Origin: Haematococcus lacustris
Lineage: Eukaryota; Chlorophyta; Chlorophyceae; Chlamydomonadales; Haematococcaceae
Direction of reading: 5' to 3'
Length of the DNA stretch: 64,000 nt
NCBI GenBank assembly: GCA_030144725.1
Contig: JASKMD010000029.1
Location: forward strand, 1,691,001-1,755,000
Shown here: positions 10,201 through 20,834 of the stretch, one piece after another
How the letters are laid out: every line of letters starts with the position of its first letter
Numbering within the stretch: the stretch's first letter is position 1
Notes under the pieces: generated by a model
Told to the model about the DNA's origin: nothing
Databases searched by the model: none
Seen by the model: the letters and a program-made list of their open reading frames with translations, nothing else
Program-made: the position numbers and the translations under genes

Positions 10201-11914
10201 GCTGTCATACTGCGTGTGATTGACACCCTCAGCCTAGATGTTGGCAAGCTTGTGGCTTTCTGCTCTGTTGGTGCCAGCACCTTCATGGGGGCTCACAATG
10301 CGGGGAAGAGAGCGCGCAAGAAGAGCATGAGTGAGAGCATGAGTCAAGTGATGAAGTGGATGAGGCCTTGTTTGGCACGGAGGCAGGTGGAGTCCCAAAG
10401 GACACCTTTGAAGCCTCCTTGTTAGCTGCTGTAAGGTAACATGCCTCTTCCAAGCCGGCCGCAGGCCGGCAAAATTTTTTGGGGTATGAACAGTGTATAG
10501 GGTCCCCGTAGTTTACCCTGACATCAGTTAAGGGCGCCCTTAGACCAGATATCACCAACTGTCGAACCCTGGTGGGGTGATGAGCTGTTGTCTGTGCTCT
10601 TGGTTGTCTTGGCAAGCCCCAATGGCTTGCTGCCTCTACTGGATCAGCCCTACCCACCCAGCCCTATTTTCACAATCTCCTCATTGCCAGCCTCCCCTGG
10701 CAGCTGCCAGACAAACAGTGGGACTTTGCACAATGGCCACATCCATGCTGCTGAACATATGGCTTGGTACTGGGTAATGCATCGTGAACAGTCGTGTCGG
10801 CCCACTGGCGTGCCCTATCACTTGGCTTCAAGCACAGCCGCCCACCGCTGCCTTTGCCTACGCCGCTCTCACTGCTGACCTCTCGCTCCCAGCTGTTCTG
10901 CCCAGTCTGAGCTGCTGGTGATCCTTGTGGTGGTGGCTGGATGAGCCAGTGCGGCCAGGTCAGGCTGCCACGTGGTGCCATTGCCCTGACCTCCCTCCTG
11001 CCAGTCGTCTGGCCCAGCAGCTGCCTGTATGCTGCCTGCCTGCATGCTGCAGAGGTGCTGCCCAGGCTGGGTTGCTGGCTGCGGGCATGTACGTGTTCAG
11101 CAGCAAGATGCAGCTGGTGCTGGAGGACACCTCCATGCCAGACGCGTACACGGTGAGCCCACACAGCAGCTGGTCAGCACAGCAGCTGCTTGTACAGTGC
11201 AGCGTGAGCAGCCCCAGGCTTGTCACCGTCCCTTTTCAGCCAACAGATGGTGACTGACAGTCACTGTGCATTGGAATTGAAGAAAAAGAAGGAAAGTTGA
11301 AGATTGGGCTTTCACCAAGCGCAGTGTGGCCTTGGGGTCCGTGGCTCAAAGCTCCCCCTCCCGTTATAGCCTAAAACGCAGCAGCATGCGCAATGTGCTC
11401 TCGGCATTGACGGTGCGCAGGCTCGCAACATCAGCATCACGGTGCGCACCATCCTGTTGGGGCTGTCATGGCTGGCTACCTTCATCTTTGCCGCGAATTC
11501 AATCGGCTTGTCAGGTCAGTCCCGAAATCCAACCTAGTGAGGCAGCCAGCGGGGTAACCATCGTGCGTAGATTGTGATATGCGTAGAGGAGGGAGTTCCA
11601 CGAATTATCCATTGGGTGTGTTGTCACTGTGACAATGGTGCATCGCAGCCCTAACGGTCCAATGGCTGCTATTCCCCGACTCCGTCAACTCCGAGGAAGA
11701 GCGGCGAGAGCAAGCCGCGGCGCGGCGAGCGGCAGCTGAGGCGGCCGGGCCACAGCTGCCCAAGGTGACGGTGAGCAGCAAGAGCGACGAGCTGATGAAA
11801 GCATTCACCAGTGCGGAACGGCTGGGACGTAAGGACAACAGCAGTCTCACTACGGCGCTGACCAAGGATGAAAGCGGCGATACGGTCTCGATGGACGCCA
11901 GGAACACATCATGA
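7269..11914 (+). CDS. DUF3082-type plastid membrane protein
   Basis: Spliced by hand as 7269-7655, about 11066-11152, 11421-11514 and 11649-11914 (TGA at 912-914 of that block), giving about 277 residues. Junction phases agree, though the start of exon 2 is the weakest point and a small extra exon could be missed. The protein has a basic, Ser/Ala-rich N-terminus suited to plastid import. Next come LTYNPAGGEDFIKNAAGVAY with a membrane helix and basic end, a second hydrophobic segment (AGMYVFSSKMQLVLEDTSMP region), and the conserved core ARNISITVRTILLGLSWLAT with FIFAANSIGLSG. A polar Glu/Lys-rich tail follows. This architecture is that of the uncharacterised DUF3082 family of cyanobacteria and chloroplasts; its reaction is unknown. 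The first intron (about 3.4 kb) contains a complete hAT insertion. The stop is 39 bases from the convergent TELO2 stop. Two ATGs lie in frame at 7269 and 7272; I took the first. Confidence 0.75.
8755..9428. repeat. CAG/GGCAGCAGCAG-rich low-complexity region
   Basis: Irregular runs of AGCAGCAGCAGGGCAGC with small variations fill this part of the hAT element. All frames give Ser/Gln/Ala repeats, so open frames here are by-products of composition. Some could have encoded a Gln-rich N-terminus of the transposase. Confidence 0.9.
9641..10426 (+). pseudogene. hAT-type transposase remnant (DUF4371-like region)
   Basis: The first frame (9641-10063) reads ELAQHAKSKAHSEAIGMAQR, then YRCMVLAALFMVLWGHSAMS with a conserved Phe/His-rich helix. 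After a stop at 10061-10063 the same frame resumes (TDVGTEYHLLLYVRYLEP, then KLVAFCSVGASTFMGAHNA). The pairing of a KSKAH motif, the STD(V/I) catalytic block followed by LYVRYL, and a later G-ASTFMG block is typical of DUF4371/ZNF862-like hAT transposases. Here the catalytic block reads STDVGTEYH without the usual preceding DE, and the C-terminal dimerisation region is absent. It is a dead, internally deleted transposase. Confidence 0.6.
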
Positions 11915-11953
11915 CTTCCTCGCACACAGTTTCTTCCTTTCCCAAATCGCGCA

Positions 11954-14900
11954 TTACAACTCAATGATGAGTGGTGCTTTGCTCCCTGGCGGACCCTTGT
12001 CAGCTGCTTTTTTGTCACCGGCCTTTTCCTGTGCATTCGCTATACTCGTCAACTTGATTCCACCTGGTAGCACAGCTGACGGGCCGTTTGACGCACTGGG
12101 TAACCTCACGCCCTGTCGCACCATTCCAAGCAGGCCCTGCAGCAGCGACCCAGCTCCTACGCCAACCTCTCGCGGCTGTGGGAAGCGCCGACGTTCTGAC
12201 CCTCGCGAGCTGCCCGCAAGTTGCTCCGGCCAGGCTTGCTCCGGTTGCGACATCAAAGCGTTGAAAGCCTCCGCAGCCAGCGCGCCTTGCAAGTCCAGAC
12301 ACGCCGACGCCATTGTGCGGCAGGTTGCATCACCATCGTCGTTGCGCGTCTCGTTCAGCCATGCCTGTAAGGGTCGATCGCGGTGCCAGACCCGCACCAG
12401 GATGCATGAGCTGAAGTCCCCTTGGGGCATGCTAGCGAGGGACACACCATGCATCGTCACTCATGTCAAGTGTGAAGCAAACCCCTCAGCCATCCACCTT
12501 ACCTGCAGCCACTGCAGCCGGGTGACCAGCACTGTGTCGCTTGCATCATGCACGGCCAGGCCCGCAATGCCCTGATGCTGCCCGGGGGGTCCAGCCCCCA
12601 TCAGCGCTGCGGCCAGGCGGGGGCCAGGCAGGGCGGCTAGGGCATGGCCGGCGGCCAGCAGCACCCCGCGCCTCACCGCCACGTCTGGGTGACCATGCAC
12701 CTGTACACACATACATACACATACACACACACACATGACGTCACACCAGTCACACCCACTATGCGACATGCGTATGCCATGCTCACACCCTACACCAGCT
12801 TTCAACCCCAGCTGGAGAGATAGTGCAGCATGGGCAGGTGCACCAGTTGGAGGTGTAACGAGGTTAGGATGGCCAGGTGCACCGCCTGGCTTACCCCGAC
12901 ATCGCTTTACAAACTAAGGGCTGACAGCTGGAGCACCCTCTACACCCTCCTACACCCTCGACACCCTCACACACAGTGGCAGCGACGGCGTCAAGCTGCG
13001 GCAGTGAAGGTGTTGAACAGGGGCAATAGCAGTCACAGTAGCAACACGTGCAGGGGGTGGGAGGCAGCAGCGGAGACCAAGGGGGGCAGCAGCAAGGGCG
13101 GCAGGAGCAGCAGTAGGATCGCAGCATGGCCCGCACCTCACCTGGGGCGCTGCCAGCAGCTCCAGCAGCACAGCCGCCAGCGGCCCCGCTGCAGGGCCCT
13201 CACTGGCGCACTCCGCAAAGCAGCCCAGCGCAGCCAGCAGGCGGCACAGCAGCAGCGCGTCGCGCCCCAGCAGGTCCACGCCATGAGACACGCGGTCAAC
13301 CTGCACCAGCCGGCCAGCGGGCTACGGGCTACCTGGCTCTCAGGCCCACCCCACACAGGCGCCCTGGCCTGCCTGCCCCTACCCCACAACCCCTGGCCTG
13401 CCTCCCCCCCGCCCTCCAACTCTTGGCCTGCATCCCATCATCCCCAATCCCCTGGCCTGCTTCCCAACAGCCCCACAACCCCTGGCCTGCCTCCCCCGCG
13501 CCCCCCGATCCCTGGCCTGCCTCTCCCCTGCCCCATCCCCATGGCAGTGTGCCCAGCCCACCCTGGTGACGAGGCCGTGGGCCCAGCGCAGCGCCAGCGC
13601 GTGGAAGTCGTTGCGCACGCTAGGGCCAGGCGCCTGCCGCCTCTTGGCCAGAGCCACGTGGCCCCACACGCGCGTGCGCCCCCCTGGCTGTCTCTCCCCG
13701 CTGCCAGGACCAGGCGCTGAGTCAGGCCCAGGGGGTGGGGCTGGGGCGGCTGTCGCATCAGGGGCAGCACCTAGCTGGGGGGCTGCAGGCGTGCTGTGGC
13801 CAGTGAGAGTTGTGGGCTTTGCAGCGACTGTAGGGTTTGTAGGCTTTGCCTGCTGCTGCTGCCGCTGCTGCTGCTGCCCATGGTGCTGCCCATGGAGCTT
13901 GGCTAGCTGGCGGTCCAGGATGCGCTGCACTGCCGGGGGTGCGGTGAGCTGGGGTGCTCCAGAGGCGCTGAACTGGAGTCGAGGCGCTAGGTCAGGCTGA
14001 CTTAATTCCTGGACAACCAGGGCAGCCAGGGGCCAGGGGCAGGAGCAAGATCAGGGGCAGGGGCAGGAGCAAGATCAGGAGCAAGATCAGGGGCAGGGGC
14101 AGGAGCAAGATCAGGGGCAGGGGCAGGAGCAAGATCAGGGGCAGGGGCAGGAGCAAGATCAGGGGCAGGGGCAGGAGCAAGATCAGGGGCAGGGGCAGGA
14201 GCAAGATCAGGGGCAGGGGCAGGAGCAAGATCAGGGGCAGGGGCAGGAGCAAGATCAGGGGCAGGGGCAGGAGCAAGATCAGGGGCAGGGGCAGGAGCAA
14301 GATCAGGGGCAGGGGCAGGAGCAAGATCAGGGGCAGGGGCAGGAGCAAGATCAGGGGCAGAGGCAGGAGCAAGATCAGGAGCAAGATCAGGGGCAGGGGC
14401 AGGAGCAAGATCAGGGGCAGGGGCAGGAGCAAGATCAGGGGCAGGGGCAGGAGCAAGATCAGGGGCAGGGGCAGGAGCAAGATCAGGGGCAGGGGCAGGA
14501 GCAAGATCAGGGGCAGGGGCAGGAGCAAGATCAGGGGCAGGGGCAGGAGCAAGATCAGGGGCAGGGGCAGGAGCAAGATCAGGGGCAGGGGCAGGAGCAA
14601 GATCAGGGGCAGAGGCAGGAGCAAGATCAGGAGCAAGATCAGGGGCAGGGGCAGGAGCAAGATCAGGGGCAGGGGCAGGAGCAAGATCAGGGGCAGGGGC
14701 AGGAGCAAGATCAGGGGCAGGGGCAGGAGCAAGATCAGGGGCAGGGGCAGGAGAAAGATCAGGGGCAGGGGCAGGAGCAAGATCAGGGGCAGGGGCAGGA
14801 GCAAGATCAGGGGCAGGGGCAGGAGCAAGATCAGGGGCAGGGGCAGGAGCAAGATCAGGGGCAGGGGCAGGAGCAAGATCAGGGGCAGGGGCAGGAGCAA

Positions 14901-17900
14901 GATCAGGGGCAGAGGCAGGGGCAGGGGCAGGAGCAGGGGCAGGGGCGGGGGCAGGGCCAGGAGCAAGATCAGGGGCAGGGGCAGGGGCAGGGGCGGGGGC
15001 AGGGGTTGGTACTGACTGATGTGAGGCTCGTCGTGGTTTTGATGTTGCAGGCTATATGCACCAGCCATGGCCTATAGCACCACATCACTCAAGCCCTCCC
15101 GCCGTCACTCCAACCTCCACCCCCCCTCCATCCATACCACACCACCACTCCTCACACAACATGGATGACACATCACACTATTGCACCCCATGCGACACCT
15201 GAGCTGCTGCACACAGGGAGTCCAGGATGAGCAGGCGCTGCCCCGTGTCCAGGTGGGGGGAGAACAGCTCGGCCAGCAGCGTGTCGCCCGCCGCCAGGGG
15301 GGCAGTGGCCAGCAGGGCAGCCAGGGCTCGCACGCGCTGCAGGCTGGGTGCCACCTCAGGCCTGGGGCCAGGGAGGCAGCGGCAGGGGGGCGGTGGCAGG
15401 GGGGCGGTGGCAGGGGGGTTGACAGGGAGGCCCAGCAGGGGGGGGTGGGCTTGGCGGAGGCAGGCTTGAGGGCATGGGCTGATGCAGGGGGAGTTGGCTG
15501 ACAGACGGTGCATCTGCTGTGTGAGTGGCCTGTGCTTGCATGTGAAAAGGGCAAGGGCAGGGCTCTTGGCCCTAGGGGCTGCATCTGGCTATGTTGGAGG
15601 TAAGAGGAGCAGGGTGGCTGGGACAGAGGACACAGCTGCGGGATGGTCTGATGTAGGAGGGGGTTGCTCACGGGCATTATGTTGGCCCTGGTGCTGCATC
15701 CCGCTCAACTTGCATGGTGCGGCTGCATGCTTGCGCAAGGCTTGTGCTAGACCTTGGCTTGGGCAGGGGCAGGAGCAGGGGCTAACATACAAGCTCACGG
15801 GCTGATTATAAGATGTAACGAAAAATGGGAGCCACGAATCTGGATCACGACAGATTGGTAAGTTTTGGCTGTCGCGAAAAGTTGTATAGATTGAGATGCG
15901 ATATGGCAGCGCATACTGCGCGACTGCCCCGATGCGCAGCCTGGCATAGGTCACTGTGCGACCACAGGCACAGGCCGTGCGCGAACTGTGCCGTAGCAAT
16001 AAGAGTCGGCGACTTGGACAAGCCAGCCTTTCTAACGGTCGCACCTGCCCGGCTCGCCCTCCAACCCCCACTCCGGCACCCGGCAATGCAGCAGCGCCCG
16101 GGCCAGCTCGTGCGCGGCGTGGCCCAGCTCGTCCGGCGCGGCGCGGATCACTAGCTCCACACGCGACAGCGCCTTCAGCACGCCCTGCACGTCGTCCGCC
16201 TTGCGCAGCGCTGCTGCCAGGGCGCGCAGCTGGAGTGACCTGGCGCGGAGACAGCGACCGGCAGAGGGGAGGGACATGAGGCAGGGCGGGAGCAGCCCCA
16301 TGGGCCTCCCGTGCCTAGTGCAGGGGGGTGCAGCCTCAGCGCCATAGCCTAGCCAGGGAGGCAGCCCAGGTAGCAGCAGGGCCCAGCAGCAGCGGTCAGC
16401 AGGACCGCAACTTGCGGTGCCAGAGTCCTCGAGGGGCATGCCATCACCTTACCAAACTTTCCTGCCCCACTCCCCCACCCCCTCCTCCTGGCCCCTCCCC
16501 CGGCTCCTCCCCCTGCCCCCTGGCCCCTGGCCCTCCCCCTGCCCCCCCTTACTTAGGGTCTGCTTGTGCCCAGGCCTCCTCAGCCAGGTCCTCCTGCACG
16601 TCATACGCCTGGAAGCCGCCGCCATCGCTGCTGTCGTCGTCACTGTCCCCCTCCTCCGCCTCCGACCCCCCCACCCCACCCTCCCTGCCCGCCTGCCGCT
16701 GCTCCTCCCTCTCTCCCTCCTTACTACAACTGAGACCTGACGCCCCAGTTGAGTCGACCCCATCAGGGCCGGCTGCCGGCGTCGACGTGGTGGTGGTCGG
16801 GGGGGAGGGAGCCGGAAGGGAGGCTGCCGGCAGCGCCCCTGGCCACAGCTCCTCCGCAGCCAGGGGCGCCTGCCCCTCAACCTCAAACAGGCTGCAGCCA
16901 GGGTCCAGCACTCGAGAGAAGGCCTGCAGCAGGCAGCAGGCAGCGGGCAGCAGGCAGCGGCCACATTGCCACATTGGCCACGTTCGAAAGGCTGCACAAC
17001 ATGCGCCCTAGCCCCTTCTGCCGCCCCTTAGCCCCTCCTGCTCCTGCTCCACCTCGTCCCCTCCCTGCTCCCCTAACCCTCCTACACCCTGTCTGCTTCA
17101 AGTCCCTCATGCCCCCACACGCCCCCTGGCAGCAGACCCACCCCTCACCCTCTCCTGCTGCCAGGCATCTCTCCTCAACCTCAGCCCCTTCCTGCCATGC
17201 CCCGCCACCCCACCCCCTCACGGCCCTCGCCCCTCCCTGCCATCCACCCTGCCACCCACCCTGCCACCCACCCTGGCCACCCTCATGGCCTGATGGCGTA
17301 CGCTGGTGAGGGGTGAGTCCAGGCGCCAGCTCACGCCCTGCAGCAGAGCAGGCAGCAGACCCGCCGCACCCTCCAGCCCCGGCCGCCCCACCCGCCCCAC
17401 CAGCACCACCAGGCAGCAGCCTAAGTACGCCTGCTGGGGCAAACCCTGACCAGCGCGGGCCGTTGCCGCGTAGGCTGCACCCGGCTTCGGCCAGCTGGTA
17501 GAGGCGGTTGGGGGGGTGGGGGAGGTAGGGGAGGGGGGGAAGGGGAGGGCTGATGGGGAGGGGTAGGACTGTGACCAGTGCTGGGCACACTGCTGGGTTA
17601 GGCGCAGCCATGTGAGCCCCCCCAAGACCCCCCCCTCCCCCCCCTCCCTCTCACTCATCGGGTCACTCCCCTCACCCCCCTCCCCAGGCTTGCCCCCTCC
17701 CCCCTGCTGACTGCACCCAGCAGCTGCCGCCGGGCCCCCAGCCCTCCCCCCAGCCACCCAGTCCTTGCGGGAGGCTGCCTCCATCACTGCCAACCACCAA
17801 GCCCAGCTGCCGCCCTCCCCACCCCCCTCCCAGCTGCCCCCTGCCGCCCCCCCCTGCTGCTGCTGCTGCCCCGCCCCCCCTGGCCCTAACTCCTCAGCCA

Positions 17901-20444
17901 GTGCCCCGCACCTTCCCCCCCCTGCTGGCCCTTGTCCTGGCCCCCCCACCACCCCAGCAGCCGCCCCCTGCCCCTCCTGTGTCGCCTCCGCCACCCAGTC
18001 TAGCAGCAGCATGAGCGCCGGCCAGGGCAGGGTGCGGTGCAGCAGCAGGCGGTGCGACACGATGTGGGCCAGCTCTGGGTGGCGGCTGGGCAGGGGGCCC
18101 CCCAGCAGGACCAGCAGCTGCTGCAGCGCTGCACTGCACCGCCTGGCAGAGGGCACAGCAGCAGCAGCAGCAGCAGCCCCCCCACCTGGCTGCCTGGGTG
18201 CCTGACCCTGCGCATCAGCTGAGCTTGTCCTGTCCCCTGATGACTCACTGGACCCAGCCACCTCTCCCCCCCCCTCCCGCCCCCTCCATCTTCCTGCTGT
18301 GCTCTCCTGGTGCATGGGTGGGGGGGAGCAGCAGTGGTAGGCGGGGCTGGCGGCTGCTGCCTGCACCAGCAGCTCGACCACCACCCTCTCAGCTATGCCC
18401 GGGTCACCCAGCAGCCCGGCACAGCAGGCCTGCAGCACCTGGACGCGCTGCGCTGCACCCCCCGCTGCCTGCTGACCCTGCCTACCGTGATTTGACGGAG
18501 AGGAGGAGGGGAAGGGGACGGGTAGGGCAGGGGGTGTCAGGTGGGGCGGCTGGGAGGCAGGAGGGGTGATGGGGCAGGTTGGGGCGGGGGTGGGGGGAGG
18601 GGGAGCTGCGGCGGCGGCAGCAGCAGCCTGGTGCAGGAGTACCTGAGCCACTAGGGCAGCGTGGCCCCGCCTGCTCAGCTTGACACACAGGCAGGCACAC
18701 AGCTGGGCGGCTGCTGCTGCCAGGTGCAGGGGGGGTGGCAGAGCTGACCCAGCCCCTGACAGCTGACATGGGGCATGTCCCCCAGGCCCTCCTCCCTCCG
18801 CCCCCCCTGCAGCGCCCCCAGCCATGAGCAGCAGCTGGTTCAGCAGCCAGCGATAGAAGGGCTGGTGTTGAAAGGCCGCGGCCTGCAGGGCCACCTCCCC
18901 CTGCCCCTGCTGCTGCTGCCCCTGCTGCTGCTGCTGCTGCCTGGACTGCTGCTGCTGCTGCCTGGACTGCTGCTGCTGCTGATGCTGCAGTGGCCCAGGC
19001 TGCAGGTCCGCCCCAGCCGTCATCCCCAGGGCTGGCGCCAGGCCAGACATGCGGTCAGGCAGGCCGGCCAGCAGGCTCGCCAGCGCCTGCGGTCCGCCCC
19101 CCAGCAGCCCCTGGCAGCAGCGCTGCGCCTGGCTGGGGGCCCCCCCTGGGTCCTGGGGGGGGAGGGGGAGCAGCAGGGGGCGACGCTTGCTGCTGCTGCT
19201 GCTGCTGCTGTAGGGTGGGCAGGTGCTGCTGGGGGTCCCAGGCAGGGTGGGTGAAGGGTTGGCTGCACTGCTAGTGCCCTGGCCCTGGTCCTGACCCTGA
19301 TCCAGGCTACCAGGCCGCCCTGGACTCCAGCCCTGCCTCCAGCCCTGCTGCCAGGCCTGCTGGGCAGCTGCAAGGTAGCTGACCATCTCCCCCAGCCCCT
19401 GCGCCCCAGGCCCCAGCAGCAGGTCGTGCAGCAGGCCCAGGCTGGAAACGCTGCCAGCCGGGGTGATGCGTACAGGCCTGCCGCCACTCCCACGCTGCAC
19501 CGGCTTGTCGGGGGGAGGGGCTGGATCAAGGTAGGACGGGCCGCCCAGGGGCTGCACCAAAGCCAGGTGCCTGTGGAGGGGGGGCGGGGGGGGGCGGGGG
19601 CAGGCGCAGCCATAGGTGCAAGGCAGGCGACATCAGGAGCAGTATGGCAGGGGGCCAGGGGCAAGAGGCTTGAGGTAAGGCGGGGGAGCCCTCCCCCTCC
19701 CCCTCCCCCTCCCCCTCCCCCTCCCCCTCCCCCTCCCCCTCCCCCTCCCCCTCCCCCTCCCCCTCCCCCTCCCCCTCCCCCTCCCCCTCCCCCTCCCCCT
19801 CCCCCTCCCCCTCCCCCTCCCCCTCCCCCTCCCCCTCCCCCTCCCCCTCCCCCACCATCCTCTACCTCTGCCACGACTCACCGCTGCCACTCACGCTGAC
19901 AAGGCTGCAAGTGCCACCGGGGCTGGGGCTGCGCTGATCAAGCTCAAGTCCGGCAGCCCGGGCGCAGCAAGTGAGGGGCTGTGTGGCTCATGCACCTCAT
20001 GCGCTGCAAGCAGAGGGTGAAAGAGGCATCGCAGCTACACTGATCTTGTTGATCCTAGGGTCGGGATCAGGCCCGAGCTGCACTCGTCAGCCATCCAGCT
20101 TGGGCCCAAGCATGGGCTGTTAGTTGAATGGGGGCCTCACCTGACAGCAGGGCTATAGCCAGCGGTTCAAAGCCTGACCAGAATAGACATGATGCAAGCC
20201 GGTTGGGGCTGGCTCCCAGCTCCTCCACTGCAAGGCAGCACGCACGCACTTCGGCGAGCAGGCTGTTGTCCGCTGCTGCTCGCCCGCTGGCTGACGAATC
20301 TGCGGCTGGGGTCGCGGCAGCTGGCAGGCCCAGGAGTTGAAGTAACAGCTGGACGGCATCGGCCCCGCAAGAGCCTAGGTTTAGCGCTGCACAGGTTGCA
20401 CGGATGAGCGCCGCAACGCGGAATTCAAGCTGAGCTGCGTCCAT
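11954..20444 (-). CDS. TELO2: TELO2/Tel2, TTT complex subunit (PIKK maturation)
   Basis: TELO2 works with TTI1, TTI2 and HSP90/R2TP to stabilise PIKK kinases (TOR, ATM, ATR). Ten exons splice in phase: 20444-20141, 20003-19895, 19570-17272, 16923-16553, 16239-16045, 15361-15199, about 13972-13562 (or 13948), 13300-13142, 12700-12503 and 12364-11954; about 1,539 residues, against some 840 in animals. Family landmarks in order are [20 protein letters not shown], an acidic [20 protein letters not shown] block, [20 protein letters not shown] with [76 protein letters not shown] and [20 protein letters not shown]. The extra length is mostly Gln, Pro, Ala and Gly tracts in the 2.3 kb third exon. The first two exons are supported by splicing, less by homology. 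Introns carry a hexamer array and a 24-mer array. Confidence 0.82.
12701..12735. repeat. CA/CATA microsatellite in a TELO2 intron
   Basis: CACACATACATACACATACA followed by (CA)n, directly upstream (on the minus strand) of the acceptor at 12700, so it forms the pyrimidine-poor TG-rich side of that splice site. Confidence 0.8.
14010..15010. repeat. 24-bp minisatellite, about 40 units, in a TELO2 intron
   Basis: The unit is AGGGGCAGGGGC plus AGGAGCAAGATC (24 bp). Truncated 12-bp units (AGGAGCAAGATC doubled) occur near 14076, 14376 and 14628. The variant GGGGCAGAGGCAGG next to the doubled 12-mer recurs with a spacing of about 252 bp, so the array has grown partly in longer blocks. The end near 14915-15010 decays into AGGGGC and CGGGGGC units. 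The array is intronic: reading through from exon 15361-15199 hits a stop within eight codons. Confidence 0.92.
19686..19853. repeat. (CCCCCT)n hexamer array in TELO2 intron 2
   Basis: Roughly 28 uninterrupted CCCCCT units on the plus strand, so the pre-mRNA carries (AGGGGG)n, which could form G-quadruplexes. It lies between exons 20003-19895 and 19570-17272. Long Pro/Leu, Gly/Glu or Gly/Arg open frames here are artefacts of the repeat. Confidence 0.95.
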
Positions 20445-20834
20445 CGCCGCGCGGCATCGCTGTACTCCGTGGCCCGTGCGAACCATGTGCATGTAAATGT
20501 GGCCATGTGGAGGCGGGTTTACCGAATTGGCGATGTGGGCCTAGCTTCCCTCAGCTGGTCGCCATTCGGCCACAACAGTGATACAACGAACTCTAGTTAT
20601 TCCTCTTACAAGCATGGCCACCACCCGAACCATTTTTTTCTGGCTCGTGTGCCTTACTTTCAGGGCGTGCCTGAGCTGAGTTCAGCACAAGAAAGCTGCA
20701 CGGTGTAATACGGGAAGCACTACAGCGGCGCTACATGGGCCATCCCTGGCAACTGGCTCGGACACAAGCTGTTGAGGCAATGACATGACGGCGTGGTGGA
20801 AATGACAAGATCGCTGCTCCCCCCACGGGCCAGC

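Larger units (their letters stand above)
8245..10571 (+). mobile_element. hAT-superfamily DNA transposon with TIRs and 8-bp TSD
   Basis: Perfect 11-bp inverted ends, CAGGGTTCGAC (8245-8255) and GTCGAACCCTG (10561-10571), are flanked by a perfect 8-bp direct repeat GTGGGGTG (8237-8244 and 10572-10579). An 8-bp duplication with CAGGG-type ends is the hAT signature. Sub-terminal DNA at 8256-8400 holds several inverted GTACGGGGGCCC-like motifs. Inside are a 0.7 kb CAG-rich region and a degraded transposase. It is inserted in intron 1 of the DUF3082 gene in the same orientation, where splicing could remove it. Confidence 0.92.

Noticed and set aside
13992..15068. 358-residue Leu/Pro/Ile repeat frame
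   Set aside because: The 24-bp minisatellite is open in several frames; splicing of TELO2 places it in an intron.
19020..19899. Poly-Gly, Gly-Glu, Gly-Arg and poly-Pro frames
   Set aside because: Hexamer array in TELO2 intron 2; no conserved sequence beyond it.
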